NCBI GenBank assembly: GCA_037044905.1
Contig: JBAOKB010000167.1
Span: 1-64,000, forward strand
DNA from: Hortaea werneckii
Lineage: Eukaryota > Ascomycota > Dothideomycetes > Mycosphaerellales > Teratosphaeriaceae
Direction of reading: 5' to 3'
DNA: 64,000 nt
The translations under genes were made by a program, and so were the position numbers. The notes under the pieces are model-generated. The model saw only the letters and a list, made by a program, of their open reading frames with translations. It was not told where the DNA came from and did no database searches. Each line of letters starts with the position of its first letter. Position 1 is the first letter of the stretch. Positions 53,608 to 64,000 of the stretch are shown piece by piece.

Positions 53608-55119
53608 CTTGGTTGGATCTATCGTTGTATTGGAGGGCTTCCAGATGCAGCATGTTAGCCCCCACTCCGCTGGCCGGTGAAGCTCGCAATCGAGCGTAGG
53701 AAAAGTGGTGGTTGGAATGTGAATGGAATGAAAGGTCACCAGGAAGTCCAGGTGGGAAAAAGGGTTTTGTGGCCGCGCGCGCGGACTGGCACTGACACTG
53801 GCGAAACCCACCCGGATGGCAGCTATGGGATGCTATTCGACTGCGGCTACACCCAATGGGTTCGGCAAGTGTATATGCCCCGCTGTGGGAAGTGGGATGG
53901 ATGGATGGCGGGCGGGGCGGCGGACTGCGGCGTGGTTCCTGGGCGGTGATGCCATGGTGCAGGTTTGATGGAGATTGATTGGCGCATTTGATTGAGCCAG
54001 GGCAATGGGGTGGGGCGGGGGCAGGGATGGGCAATGAATGGCAGCGGCAGCGAGCGAGAGAGGACGAAGAGATGGATGGGACTTACCGACGAGGGCCTGC
54101 TCCTCGGCATGGCATCAGATGGGAGAACAGTAGACATGGTGAAATGGATGAATCAAAAGCACCAAGTACTATGTATGGATTCTTTGCCTTTCCCGCTACC
54201 CCCAATCCCCCAATGTTCCAGTCGCGGCCATGTCGCATCATCGGCACCCGGAGTCCTGACGAGGCAAGTGGAGTTTGACGTAGGGCTCTGTCTGTCTGTC
54301 TGTTCTGTCTGTCTGGCCTCGGCGGCGGCTGCTCCAAGGCCAATGCCGCCCACTCCGCCGCTGATCCTCATCCTCCGGCTATTTCGCCGGTCATCTATAG
54401 CTCTTTTCGACCTCCACTACAGTACCTATCTATTCACGCTATTAGACGCAGGGTCCCTAATCAGTTCTATCAGTATGACGGAATTACATGTAGTGGAGTA
54501 TTGCGCAGTGAGAAAGGCTCCACCATTTGTTGGCGGTAGTGAGAAGTCGTCGATACTTGCTCTTGACGATAAGTCGCGTCGATCTCGTCGCCATCTCAAC
54601 AAACAGCTAGCGCAGCTACATGTTACCGCCTGTTCTAGGCGTCTATCCCCATATGTCTACTACGGTCGAAGAATCTTGGAACGAGTCAAAAGGAGGCTTT
54701 GTCTCCCATGTTGGTTTCCAAGGCAGACTTGAAATGATCATTTTGTGCGAAGGAGGAATTGAAGAGCCAGTGAGAATGGAAATGGAGAAGAGGGAAAAAG
54801 GAAAAGGGAAGGGGAAGGAGTGGACTGAAAAGAAGTGCAAAGAGGAAGAAGATATGAGAACCATTGGAATTTGATGAGTAAAGATCAATGAAAAGCTGCA
54901 AAAGATGTTGGAAAGAACTAGATGCTAGCTCTATACAAATCGTCTATGTCTAAGAGTGATCAAATTTCTATCGATCTTTCGTCTATATTCGTGGGTATCT
55001 TCGCGCAGAGATCATATACACCGCGCTATGCATCGCTTGCTTTTCGTCGTTGAGGTGGTGATTCGTATGAGATTATTCGATGCTTTTGTCTTCCCCAATG
55101 TTGATTCATCGTTGATGGC
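53608..55119. other. Intergenic, 5' region of the kinase gene
   Basis: About 1.5 kb with GGAT and CTGT simple repeats and a purine-rich stretch near 54770-54850. Frames seen are compositional and lack domains. Confidence 0.45.
54290..54318 (+). repeat. Short CTGT repeat
   Basis: Two runs of CTGT units separated by TT, in the intergenic stretch upstream of the kinase gene. Confidence 0.7.
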
Positions 55120-56914
55120 TTATACCATCTGGCCGCCAGCGTTCTCAGCCAGCTCGTCCTCCTTCTCGCCAAAGCGAGCCTCCTTGACCTGGCCGGCCTC
55201 GTCATCATCGCTGGAGAAGCCGTACTCCTTGGCAAGGTCGTCGATGCCCTTGGCGTCGAGCTTGGGAAGCTGCTGGGCGGCGTGGACATAGGACATCTTC
55301 TCGACATAGCCCTTGGCGAAGATCAAGTCAATCTCCTCCAGAGTCCTACCGGAAGTCTCTGGGTAGAAGAAGTACAAGATCGGGAAGAAGCTTGCGTTGA
55401 GGGCGGCGAAGAAGAGGTAAGTACCCCAGCCGATGTTTTCAATGAGCACTGGCGTGATCATGACAATGAAGAAGTTCCAAATCTAGACAAAACCGTTAGT
55501 ACAAGCTTGATAGAATGGTAGCTGTGGGTGGTAACTTACCCAGTTCTGGGTGGTAGACAGGGCGTTGGCTTTCGCACGGGTCTTGAGAGGGTTGATCTCA
55601 GCCGGGTACAACCATGGCAGAGGCAACCAGGTAGCACCGAAGAAGGCAATGTAGGTGAACAGACCGACGGCAGCACCCTTACCAGCCTCCTGAGTGCCTG
55701 GAATAAGCGCACCGAAGGTGATAATCATGGAAAGCATTTGGCCAACCTGAGAGCATGTTAGCGCTTGAATGAAGATGAGTGTAGTAAAATAGTACTCACA
55801 GTGCCGATGAGGTAAAGCTTGCGACGGCCGACACGCTCAACAGCGAACCAGGAGGTCGTAGCGAAGAGCGAGTACACAATCATGTTGACACCACCCAGGA
55901 GCAGTGCGGTGTTGTGTGATGTGTCGATCGTGTTCTGGAACAGAATCGGGAAGTAGTAGATCACAGCATTGCAGCCAGAAAGCTGCTGCATACACTGGCC
56001 GCCAGCACCGAGGATCATACGGCGGAAGTGCTGAGTCTTGCCGCCAGTGAAGATAGCAGAGATGGGCGTGTTGCCGCCGTTGTGGCCGGAAGCGCGGATG
56101 GAGTCAATGATGACTTGGACGCCAAACTTGACTTCCTCGTCCTCAACAGGCCTGCCTTCGAGAGCAGCCATTACCTCGGTCGCCTCTTCGATCCTATCCT
56201 TAGTGAGGAGCCAGCGAGGAGACTCAGGGAGTCTAGTGTTCAAAGCAATGACGATGAAAGCGAACACACACTGGAAAGCAATCGGGAAGCGCCAGGTGAA
56301 TGGGTCGGGACCGTAAAGACAGCCATAGTCGATCCAGTAGGCGATTAAAGTTCCAATGGCAACGTTACCACCCTCGATACAGATCAAGCGACCACGGTTG
56401 TGGGCCTTACTGCACTCGGATTGATAGGTTGGGACGGTCGATGTGTTGATACCGTTGCCAACGCCGGTAATGGCTCGTCCGACGATAAACTGGCCTGTTG
56501 CACCTCCGCCAACAGGTACTGCTGCAAGCTGGATGATCACACCAATAACCATGACAACAGCGCCAATGTAGATAGATCGTCGTCGACCAAGCCAGTCACC
56601 GAAGTTCAGGATGAAGAGAGCGCCCAGGAAACAGCCAACCGCGTAGATCGAGACAACGAAACCTTCGTAGGTGCTATCGTTGTGGACTTCAGGGAAGTCG
56701 GTGACGAAAGCTTCAGAGGAGATAATACCAGACTGTTGCAAGTCAGCATCGCCATCCGTGAGTGGGTAGGGTTGATAGTGCTCACCATGACACCTTGGTC
56801 ATAACCGAAGAGCAAGAAATCCGTAGTAGCAACAGCGGTAACAAGCCATTGTAGAGTTCGCCCGCTGGTGCCCCAGAAGGTGGGGACGCCGTCCTTGAGT
56901 GTTGCTCTTCCCAT
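55120..56914 (-). CDS. MFS sugar transporter (SP family)
   Basis: Four exons, complement(55120..55482, 55540..55746, 55800..56732, 56786..56914), 543 residues; all three introns are GT-AG of 53-57 bases. Twelve helices are expected. Family signatures: FGYDQGVMSGII in helix 1, GDWLGRRRSI after helix 2, GRAITGVGNGINTSTVPTYQSE, PESPRWLL before the central loop, QQLSGCNAVIYYFP in helix 7, ERVGRRKLYL, and PAEINPLKTRAKANALSTTQNW then YPETSGRTLEEID. These are the signatures of hexose/sugar proton symporters of the plasma membrane. The QQLSG..NAVIYY motif is typical of hexose-type substrates, but the exact sugar is unknown. The acidic cytosolic tail ends ENAGGQMV. Confidence 0.93.
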
Positions 56915-58489
56915 TATGGAGATCTAGACAAGTCACAAGTATCTTGAGTGAGAAAATGCGATAATCTGGGGATGGAGGGAGCAGGTAGATATATGAACAC
57001 CGGAAGACCTTGCGAAATGGACCCACGACGTCTTTACCCCGAGGATGGAGAGCGAGCGGAACCCCAGCAAGCCACGAGGTCCCACTGTTGCTCTTGTGCG
57101 TGGAGCATGCCTAGAGAAGGCCCTTCGAACGAGTTGAACAGAGCTTACCTTGGCGAGGTTCGACGTCGAATGACGGATGGCGCCAGTAGGACGTCTCATC
57201 TGCGACGCTGACGGGCTAGGGGACCCCGAATGATGTCGGCAGGGCCAGAAAACTCAGTTTTTGGCCCCTTCTGGTGGAGTCCTGCATAGTGTCGAGGGCG
57301 CATGGGGGATGGGTGCGCTGGGACGAGACAAAGGGCCCCCTTGGCGTCGGGCTTGGGGGTGGAGCGGAGCCATGAAGTCCCAAGTATACCAAGATCTCGG
57401 CGAAATTTGACTCGCCCAATTTCGCCGGGCGAAGATGGGCGGGCGGCGGGCCTTTCGAGATAGATCTCCTCGGCGGACGGGCGAAGAGGACGGGTCACAT
57501 CATCAAGGAAATGCCATGCTCGCGAAGAAGGTGTATCCTCTGTTTTGCACCGACCATTCTGCGCATGTGCGTCGCCGTCCTGTCTGGTCCTGCCTGCTTG
57601 CGGCGTGGAGGGGACGCGGAGGAAGCGCGGGCGCGTCGCCACCGAGGCGTTCTTCTACGAACTTGGCTTCTGTAACCGCTTGGCCAACAAAACTCTTCGA
57701 AACTCTTTTCCTCCGTTATGATGGCGCCCAGAGATGGCTTGCCCGCAGAGAAGAATTTTAGTCTCCGCGATACGTTCGCCTTGGGGCGGGTAAACCTCTG
57801 GGTTGAATGGGCGAATCGAGTGTTGGATCTGCTAATGCTGGTGAGGCACGGGATCTCACTTGGGGTAGACAGTAACATCAAGACTCTTTGCGACGAGAAG
57901 TATCTCGATGGGAAGGGAAAAGTCAGATGCTCAATGGAACTCTGGCCCATGCGTTGTCTGCACGCCATGACGAGCGCCGCGCGAGGCGCCAAACCGCGCA
58001 TCTCGTGAGCGGATGGCCATGTTATCACCACATGGGGTCCTCCACATCAGACTATATCGCATAGAGTTCGAAGGGGGCTCCAACAACCGCCAAGTCCAGA
58101 CTGAGATTGCCCGTCCCAGCCAACCGACGGCTGCAAACGGCGTTGGCAAACGTGACTCGCTCGCGTGGTGAACCCATGCAGGTTGCAATGGGACCCTCCC
58201 CCACTGACCCCGTGAGGCCCAGGATATGGAGATTGGAGAGACGCGATGATGCCAACCCCCTTAACTTCTTGACATGTCTTGACATTACTTCTTTCAGCCA
58301 AGCGCAAAGCGCCCACTACATCTACAAGCTAATCCTTCGGGTGCCCTGGGGAAAATATTCGCGCAATCCTTTCCAACAATTCATCCGTCCCCAACTCCGG
58401 TAAGTCCTTCCGAAACATTTGAGTCTTTTACACCAACGCCAACCGCGCACGCCGAGTCCGCCAGAAACATTAGCCGCCGTATCCCATCC
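56915..58489. other. Intergenic
   Basis: About 1.6 kb upstream of the sugar transporter, downstream of the next minus-strand gene. Frames near 57435-58031 in several phases have no recognisable domain. Confidence 0.45.
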
Positions 58490-59843
58490 TCAGGCCGAAC
58501 TGTTCGACTGTGCCTCAATCAGATTAAGGATTTGCTCTACGCATTCCCACACTCGCCTTCGGCTTGCTACACCTTCGGACCCATCCCCCATCTCAACACT
58601 CGTATCTGCATCTCTGTAATGAGCCTGGCCCAACAGCCGTCGATACAGCCGCTCCCAATCAGCCTCGCAGCCCTCCAGTAAATACGCTGGAAGCTTCTTG
58701 ACGCCGTCATTGAGCTCGAAGAGGTACGGCATGTCCTGCCGGAGCCGGTTGCGCCAGAATCGAGTATCACAGCATCCCGCAACGCTAGGAGATGCGGAGA
58801 GGATATCGAGAAGGGTAGTAGCATCAACATGCGTAAGAATGCTATGCACAAGCTCGACTGGAAGCTGATCGAACGGGTCATCATGACGGACTGTTCGCCT
58901 TCTGCTGAGCGGGGTCGACGATCGTTGCGCAGTAATAGGTTGAGATGCCTTGCCTTGCCGCTCCGTCAGGATCTCATACGCTTCCAGTGCTGAAGGGCAT
59001 TCCACTGGATCACAAAGCCAGGGTAATTTTGCCTCCGCCTGGTCGTGATCTTCCCACAGGCTCGTTCCGACCGATGGTTGCAGCTCTCTGTAATCCATCC
59101 CGCCAAGACACGTCCGTGAGCCTTGCAGTAGACCAGCCATCACCTCCCTCAGGACCTTGAGATCAAGCCCGTCATCCTTCACCTTTGTCGATGCATTCCT
59201 CCCACCTCGCTGCCTCGCTGCCTCGCACCGTCTCATCCTCCACGCTTTCCGCATCAATTCCCAACACCTGACATGCAAAGGAAAACTCGCCATTCCCTCC
59301 TCCTCCTCCTCCTCCGCCTCCTCCCTCTCGATCTCTTGAATATGCACTCATACTCAACTTCGTCCCCTCCCCATATCGTCCCCGCGCAACGAACAAATCC
59401 CTCGCCATCATCGCCCCCTCACCATCATCATCCTCCTCCTCATCGCTCAACCCGACCAACGCCCAGCCTAGGTCCGTGGTATTACCCAACCCCGTAAGAT
59501 ACGCACGGCCCGACTGCGGATCCTGCGCGAGCATGCGCAAATCACGTAGCCAGGCGAGGCGGGCGTGGAGGTCTTCTTCGTATGCATCATGGGCGCTGTG
59601 GGGATTACTACTGCTGCTCACATGTAAAGCGGCGAGGTGGGAGGAGAGGGAGGTAGTGCTCAGGGTCGGGGTCGATTTGCTTTTCGTGCGTAATCTGCCA
59701 TTTTGACGGGGAGCGTGAGGTGATGTTGGCTGAGAAGGCTGCGGTTGGGTTTCGCGACGTTGCTGTTGGGTGAGTGTGCTGATGAGCGCGGAAGGTCTGA
59801 AGGGGGCGCCGCAGATCGCGCAGTCGAAGTCGAGGACTCCCAT
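58490..59843 (-). pseudogene. F-box family protein with a +1 frame break in a purine tract
   Basis: Two overlapping frames make one protein. The first (start 59843) gives MGVLDFDCAICGAPFRPSAL, a Ser-rich stretch, then LRDLRMLAQDPQSGRAYLTG and GRYGEGTKLSMSAYSRD. The second, shifted by one base, gives FPLHVRCWELMRKA, CLGGMDYRELQPS, an F-box-like DPFDQLPVELVHSILTHVD near 58850, and an end at QSNSSA. Conserved pieces lie on both sides, and the switch must fall in the GAGGGAGG/GGA tract at about 59293-59335. That stretch has no GT donor, so an intron cannot explain it. The N-terminal Cys pair plus F-box layout is common in fungal proteins of unknown function. It may be a sequence error, in which case the gene is intact. 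The call of pseudogene is therefore formal only. Confidence 0.65.
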
Positions 59844-60951
59844 TTGATTGGTGATCGTTAGGTTTTACGTCCCTGTCAGACAGGTCTAGCGCGGAGGGAT
59901 TGGCAGTCCTTTGGTCTAAAGCTTTACGCGACTGTTGTAAGTATCGTTGGGAAGCTACAGGCTGTTGTATGTGACTCTTGATCACAGGCAGTACTGGCCG
60001 GGGGTTAAACATCTTTCTAGAGATTTTTTTGGGGTGAATGTCGGTAGAGGGACTCAACGAAATGGTTGATAGGTATTGGCATAAGGAGAAGCATGTTTCA
60101 GCAGCAGTTCCGTCTTACATATGATCAATACACTGATTGGGAACACGTCCATGTGATCGAATTAGTCCATCGGTGGCCGCCATACCACGGCTTGGGTGCC
60201 AAAGGCCGACTCTTTCTCGTGCTTTCAGTCTTACATGCGACATCGGGTGCAGTCTGAGAGTGTTTGAGTCGATGGGACAAGACCGGCTGCAGGGACGCGT
60301 CTGTTCGATGGCTTCTCGGCGCGTACACCGCACGGATCGCTGCCGTCCGCGGCCGCGTCCGGACGGAATTTTCTTTTAATCTTTTTCCTTTTCTTTCTCG
60401 CCTGCGTCAGACCACATCAGCAAAGAGTGCGTTGATGTTCAAGCTCGACGCGCTGTGACCGGGCGGCTCCGTCTAGTTTCGCAGGCCGCGCTTCAACCAC
60501 GAAAAGCCGGTTTCGTCCGAATTGCCACCAGCGCGACGCGCCACACCGCGGGCGCGCCGCGTTGACGACTCGTATGGTCTTTTCCCAACATCACCTGCCT
60601 CTGCGATAAAAGCTTCTTTGCCTTGTGGCAAAATTCTAATAAATATCTGCCACAATTTGAAAGGCTCTCGAATTGGTCGTTTTCGGCAACGTGGTCGTAT
60701 GCGTTGCAGATACAGACAGGCGGATGATCGAGTTATTACCTGTCGCAATGGCAACGTTGCCGCCAATTGAGGCGTACAGCACCATTCCAGCACGCCCATG
60801 GCATTTGGTCGATAGATAACTTTCCGTCTGCCACCTCTACGCGGGCCCTAAGTCCGCAGGAGATGGTCTTCTTGCGGACTCAATCACAACTCGACAAGGC
60901 CCTTTCCCAAACCTCAAGGACTTGCCTCTTGCGTTGACTCTTACTGGCCGA
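59844..60951. other. Intergenic
   Basis: About 1.1 kb between two minus-strand genes. No gene recognised. Confidence 0.45.
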
Positions 60952-62235
60952 TCACCCTTGCGTCTTCTTGATATAGTCCGCACTCTTCAGCGTCGCAGCA
61001 GGGCCCTTGCTATCCTTCACAGCAGCTTCGTACCGCGCTTGCATACTTTGCTTCCACGCCTCCTCTTCCTCCGCCGCATCGATTTCCGCTTCATCATCCG
61101 GCTCTTCTAGTCCACCTTGCTCCTCTTCCTCGTCATCCTCGTCCATAGCTTCCGCGTCACTGACCGTTTCTGGCTCGTCTTTCGGTCTGCCTGTATCTGG
61201 GAAGTTGCCTGAAGGTGTAGCATATTTCCCAGTTCCCTTCGCTTTGGAACTGACCTGCATGTCTTTCATCATCCTCGCGACATCACGCTCGCGAAGTTCG
61301 GACTTCTGCTGTTCGGCCTCTTTTCGTCGCTTCTCCAGCTCCGGACGATATTCCTTCTCGAACTCGACCCGTTTTTCTTCGACGGCGGCGAAGAAATCGT
61401 CAACGCCAGATCCTGTCATGCTGCTCACGCCCACCACGCTCAAAGCGTTGTAGAATTCTTCGAGAACGAGACTCATCGAGTTGAGGAGAGAATTCATGTA
61501 TCCGCTACCTTCGCCATGCTGCTCTTCTTCCTCCTTGCGAAGCGCTGCTTGGAAGGCTTCAAAGTCGCGCATCCAATCCACGGCCTCAGTCTCTTCCTTG
61601 ACATCTGTCTTATTGAAGACTAATATCATTGGTAGTTTAGTCTTGTAGAGAATGCTGATGGCGTACAGCATGTTGGACATGAATGTACTTGTGTTTTCCG
61701 TCGTGCGTGGGGTATCGATGACATATGCTATCACGGTCGGGAAGCTGCTCGCCAGGCTGCTCAGTAGAATACTGCCTGATGCCGACCAGACGAACACTTC
61801 GATTTGACCCGGGGTGTCTACCAGGATGTGGCCGGGTATCTTCTTCTCCTGCGCGTTCGTATCTGGCAGACAGCGTTTCTCGAGAATGCCCATGACTTGA
61901 TCGATCTTGGTACTGAACAGGTTCAGACTGGTGAGAATGCCTCCGTTGGGGCCTAGGTTGTACTGCTTCATGACCTCCTTGTAGTTGACACTGTCCCGGA
62001 TATCGATGTTCGAGTCGAATGGAACCGAACGGACGGCGGGGTCAAGATTCAGTACGTAGGGCGGAGGGGTGGAGGAGGACTGGGACTGATGGTGGAGATG
62101 CGCATTGATGCGTTGCATGAAGGTGGTCTTGCCAGATCCAGCCATACCGATTGTGATGACAGCGACGGGCGGTTGCTGCGAGGAGGTGGTGGCAGAGGGA
62201 GTGGGGTTCGCGGCGGCAGAGGATGAGGAAGCCAT
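60952..62235 (-). CDS. NPA3: GPN-loop GTPase 1 (NPA3/GPN1)
   Basis: An intronless frame; from the ATG at 62235 (MASSSSAAANP) it gives 427 residues. G1 is GMAGSGKTT near residue 35, followed by YVLNLDPAVRSVPFDSNIDIRD, the family-defining GPN loop in LGPNGGILTSLNLF, the DTPGQIEVF switch, and the NKTD base-recognition motif in LVFNKTDVKEE. A helical Glu/Lys-rich segment follows (EKEYRPELEKRRKEAEQQ), then an acidic tail (DEDDEEEEQGG) and a conserved end, SADYIKKTQG. Npa3/Gpn1 is a cytosolic GTPase needed for assembly and nuclear import of RNA polymerase II. All GTPase motifs are intact. It shares a 306-base divergent promoter with the CWF19-type gene. Confidence 0.96.
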   Translation of the reverse strand: MASSSSAAANPTPSATTSSQQPPVAVITIGMAGSGKTTFMQRINAHLHHQSQSSSTPPPYVLNLDPAVRSVPFDSNIDIRDSVNYKEVMKQYNLGPNGGILTSLNLFSTKIDQVMGILEKRCLPDTNAQEKKIPGHILVDTPGQIEVFVWSASGSILLSSLASSFPTVIAYVIDTPRTTENTSTFMSNMLYAISILYKTKLPMILVFNKTDVKEETEAVDWMRDFEAFQAALRKEEEEQHGEGSGYMNSLLNSMSLVLEEFYNALSVVGVSSMTGSGVDDFFAAVEEKRVEFEKEYRPELEKRRKEAEQQKSELRERDVARMMKDMQVSSKAKGTGKYATPSGNFPDTGRPKDEPETVSDAEAMDEDDEEEEQGGLEEPDDEAEIDAAEEEEAWKQSMQARYEAAVKDSKGPAATLKSADYIKKTQG

Positions 62236-62541
62236 AGTGGGCGGTGGGAGGCCGGAGCCGATCAAGAGGTTCGAGATGTTTCAGCTGATGGAGGATGTTG
62301 CCGCCGCGGGAAGAGGTGTGCTGCGCCGGTATGTGGGATGTGTACGAAGTATTGTGCTGGGGGCGGAGATGTTGTAGAGAGTTTGGAGGTGTTCGGCTCA
62401 GCATGTGAAAATGATGTCAAAAGCTTTGGCCTCCAAGCTTCCTTCGCGACCGACTGGCCAGACATCTCAGGACGAGTTCGGAAGAGTGCGCTTGCGCGGT
62501 TGCACTGCGACTATTCACCGCTGTTTCGGCGAATTACAGTC
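62236..62541. promoter_or_regulatory. Divergent promoter, GPN1 and CWF19-type gene
   Basis: 306 bases separate the opposed start codons. No TATA box is seen. Confidence 0.45.
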
Positions 62542-64000
62542 ATGGGACTGGAAGACTTCGAGAAAGAGCTCGCAGCAAGCAGAGCTGGCGACGAGCGGGA
62601 GGAGAGGAAAGAGCGCAAGCACCGAAGCCGGCATGACCGAGACGACGATAGCGAGAGGAGACACCGTCATCGGCATCACCATCGCTCACACCGGCACAGA
62701 GATGATGAGGACGAGAGCGAGAGACGACGTCGGCATAAGCGCCACCGGGACCGCGACGATGAGGGCGGGGAGGAGCGACATGGCAGACATCGACATAGCA
62801 AGCGTCGCCGCAGCGAGAGCGGATCGCCGAAACGGGAAGCCGAAGATGCGGTGAAGGTCTTCGACAGCGACGATGCAGGCGGCGTGGAAGACGAGGATGA
62901 ATGGGTGGAGAAGGAGGCCGATACTGCCCCGCCACGGAGCAAATTCTCGATGAGCGGAGCGAAGACCTGCGGGAGGGCAAGGTGCAGCGCGATGCGTGGA
63001 TGCAGGAGCCGTCGGGGCTCGACATTGATTACGTACAGGCGAGGAGGAAGGAAAAGGAGCCGCCCAAGAGCCAGTTCGTTGGAGCGAAGGGAGACCATGA
63101 ATTCCGGGTTCAGACCGCTGAGGTGAACCAACACCTAGCAGATCTACAGCGGGACTTTGACGATGATGATACCGAAGATCCGGAGAAGATAGACGCGCAG
63201 GAACCGGCACAGCACCAAGTCAGCTACACATTTGGCGACGCGGGCTCTTCATGGCGCATGACCAAGCTGAAGAACGTATATCGCCATGCAGAAGACAGTG
63301 GACAGGATGTCGAGGATGTGGCGCTGGAGCGGTATGGAGATCTGCGGGCCTTCGATGACGCAAGGGAGGAGGAGATGGAAGTGGATCGGAGGAAGATGTA
63401 TGGCAAAGGACTATGTCGGCAAGGAGAAGCCTTCTGGTGAGCTTTTCCAGGAGAGGAAGATGAAGACAGGCATTCGGAGGGATGAGAAGGACGACGGTGG
63501 ACGCAAGGCAGTGGAGAAGCTGCCGTCGCAGGGTGAGAAGATGGATGAGCAGCCTGCCCCTGCCACTACCGCGCCGCTGCATGCAACCAGTCTAAACAAA
63601 TTAAAGGCACAGATGATGAAGGCAAAACTAAAGAATGACCCGAATGCGGCCCAGCTCGAAGAAGAGTACAACCGCGCCGCTGCTGCTGGAATGGCCAATT
63701 CTTCTCAGCCAGACGTTGTCGTACTGGGCAAGAGCGAGAACCGACAGCTCGCTGGTCGCGAAGGCGAAGTCAACGCCATCACCAACAAACGCGGAAGAGA
63801 GCGCGGTCTCGTGACCGAGAACGAAGATATGTCTATCGAGGACATGGTCAAACACGAACAGCGCACTCGCGGCGTCCACGGCGGAGAAGGCAAGGCTTTC
63901 GCCGAACGGATTGCCAAGGACGGCAAGTACGAGGATGACCTCGACTACATGGACGACAACGCTACCAAACTCTCCAAGAAAGTCATGAAATCCGACGTCA
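62542..64000 (+). CDS. CWF19: CWF19-type spliceosome factor (3' partial), with two frame changes
   Basis: The start MGLEDFEKELAASRAGDE is followed by an Arg/His/Asp-rich stretch (residues 20-100), then DEDEWVEKEAD in frame A. Conserved family parts continue in a second frame (QRDAWMQEPSGLDIDYVQ, HQVSYTFGDAGSSWRMTKLKNVYRHAE, DLRAFDDAREEEMEVDRRKMYGKG) from about 62940 to 63410. They return to frame A at 63412 with YVGKEKPSGELFQERK, LNKLKAQMMKAKLKND and EDMSIEDMVKHEQRT, then run off the right edge. The first change could be an 83-base intron (62905-62987, weak signals GTGGAG...GTGCAG) or a lost base. The second has no room for an intron: one extra base sits between GGA and TAT. Cwf19-family proteins join late spliceosomes and act with debranching. 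The gene is real; its integrity is uncertain. Confidence 0.85.

Noticed and set aside
1..64000. CRISPR arrays, transposases, terminal inverted repeats, secondary-metabolite core enzymes
   Set aside because: None seen; the direct repeats found are simple-sequence or minisatellite type.

Overview
The window is nuclear DNA of a filamentous ascomycete (Pezizomycotina). The evidence is eukaryotic housekeeping genes, introns of about 48-80 bases with GT...CTAAC...AG signals, pyrimidine-rich and trinucleotide repeats between genes, and no operons. Serine/proline-rich low-complexity insertions and the mix of genes suggest Dothideomycetes, but that placement is only a guess.

Layout. 0-8.7 kb: the 3' end of a CCH1-type calcium channel, a small Ser-rich protein, a PAS hybrid histidine kinase (-) and a secreted Ser/Thr-rich protein (+). 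9.4-14 kb: a tartrate/D-malate dehydrogenase-like enzyme, an unknown 145-aa protein and an L-fucose-permease-type MFS transporter (-). 15-21.7 kb: an ankyrin protein (-) divergent from splicing factor CLF1 (+), then a myristoylated SVIP-like protein (-) divergent from a C2H2 zinc-finger regulator (+). 22.8-29.4 kb: a mitochondrial-type HMG-box protein (-) divergent from tRNA methyltransferase TRM11 (+), a 12-bp minisatellite, then S-adenosylhomocysteine hydrolase (-). 30.6-42.9 kb: a large low-complexity protein (-) divergent from GCN20 (+), then an RSC7/Swp82 chromatin-remodelling subunit (-). 43-50.5 kb is gene-poor; it holds an odd tRNA-Arg(UCU) locus and a DPB4-type histone-fold subunit. 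50.5-64 kb: an F-box-like protein, ethanolamine kinase, a sugar transporter, a second family protein with a frame break, GPN1/NPA3 GTPase, and a CWF19-type splicing factor running off the right edge.

The genes do not form one pathway. Loose links exist: CLF1 and CWF19 both belong to the spliceosome; S-adenosylhomocysteine hydrolase clears the product of methyltransferases such as TRM11; the two MFS carriers and the dehydrogenase could serve carbon uptake. Several head-to-head pairs share 300-800 bp promoters.

I found no CRISPR array, transposase, virus, secondary-metabolite cluster or clearly new system. The most unusual points are (i) a tRNA-Arg(UCU) gene carrying a second 55-nt insert beside its T arm, with a further B box before the first T tract; (ii) single-base lesions in three otherwise well-conserved genes (an MFS splice acceptor ending in AT, a frame shift in a purine tract, and two compensating shifts in CWF19), which may be sequence errors or real damage; and (iii) a fungal SVIP-like protein whose predicted p97-binding motif is assembled across a splice junction.
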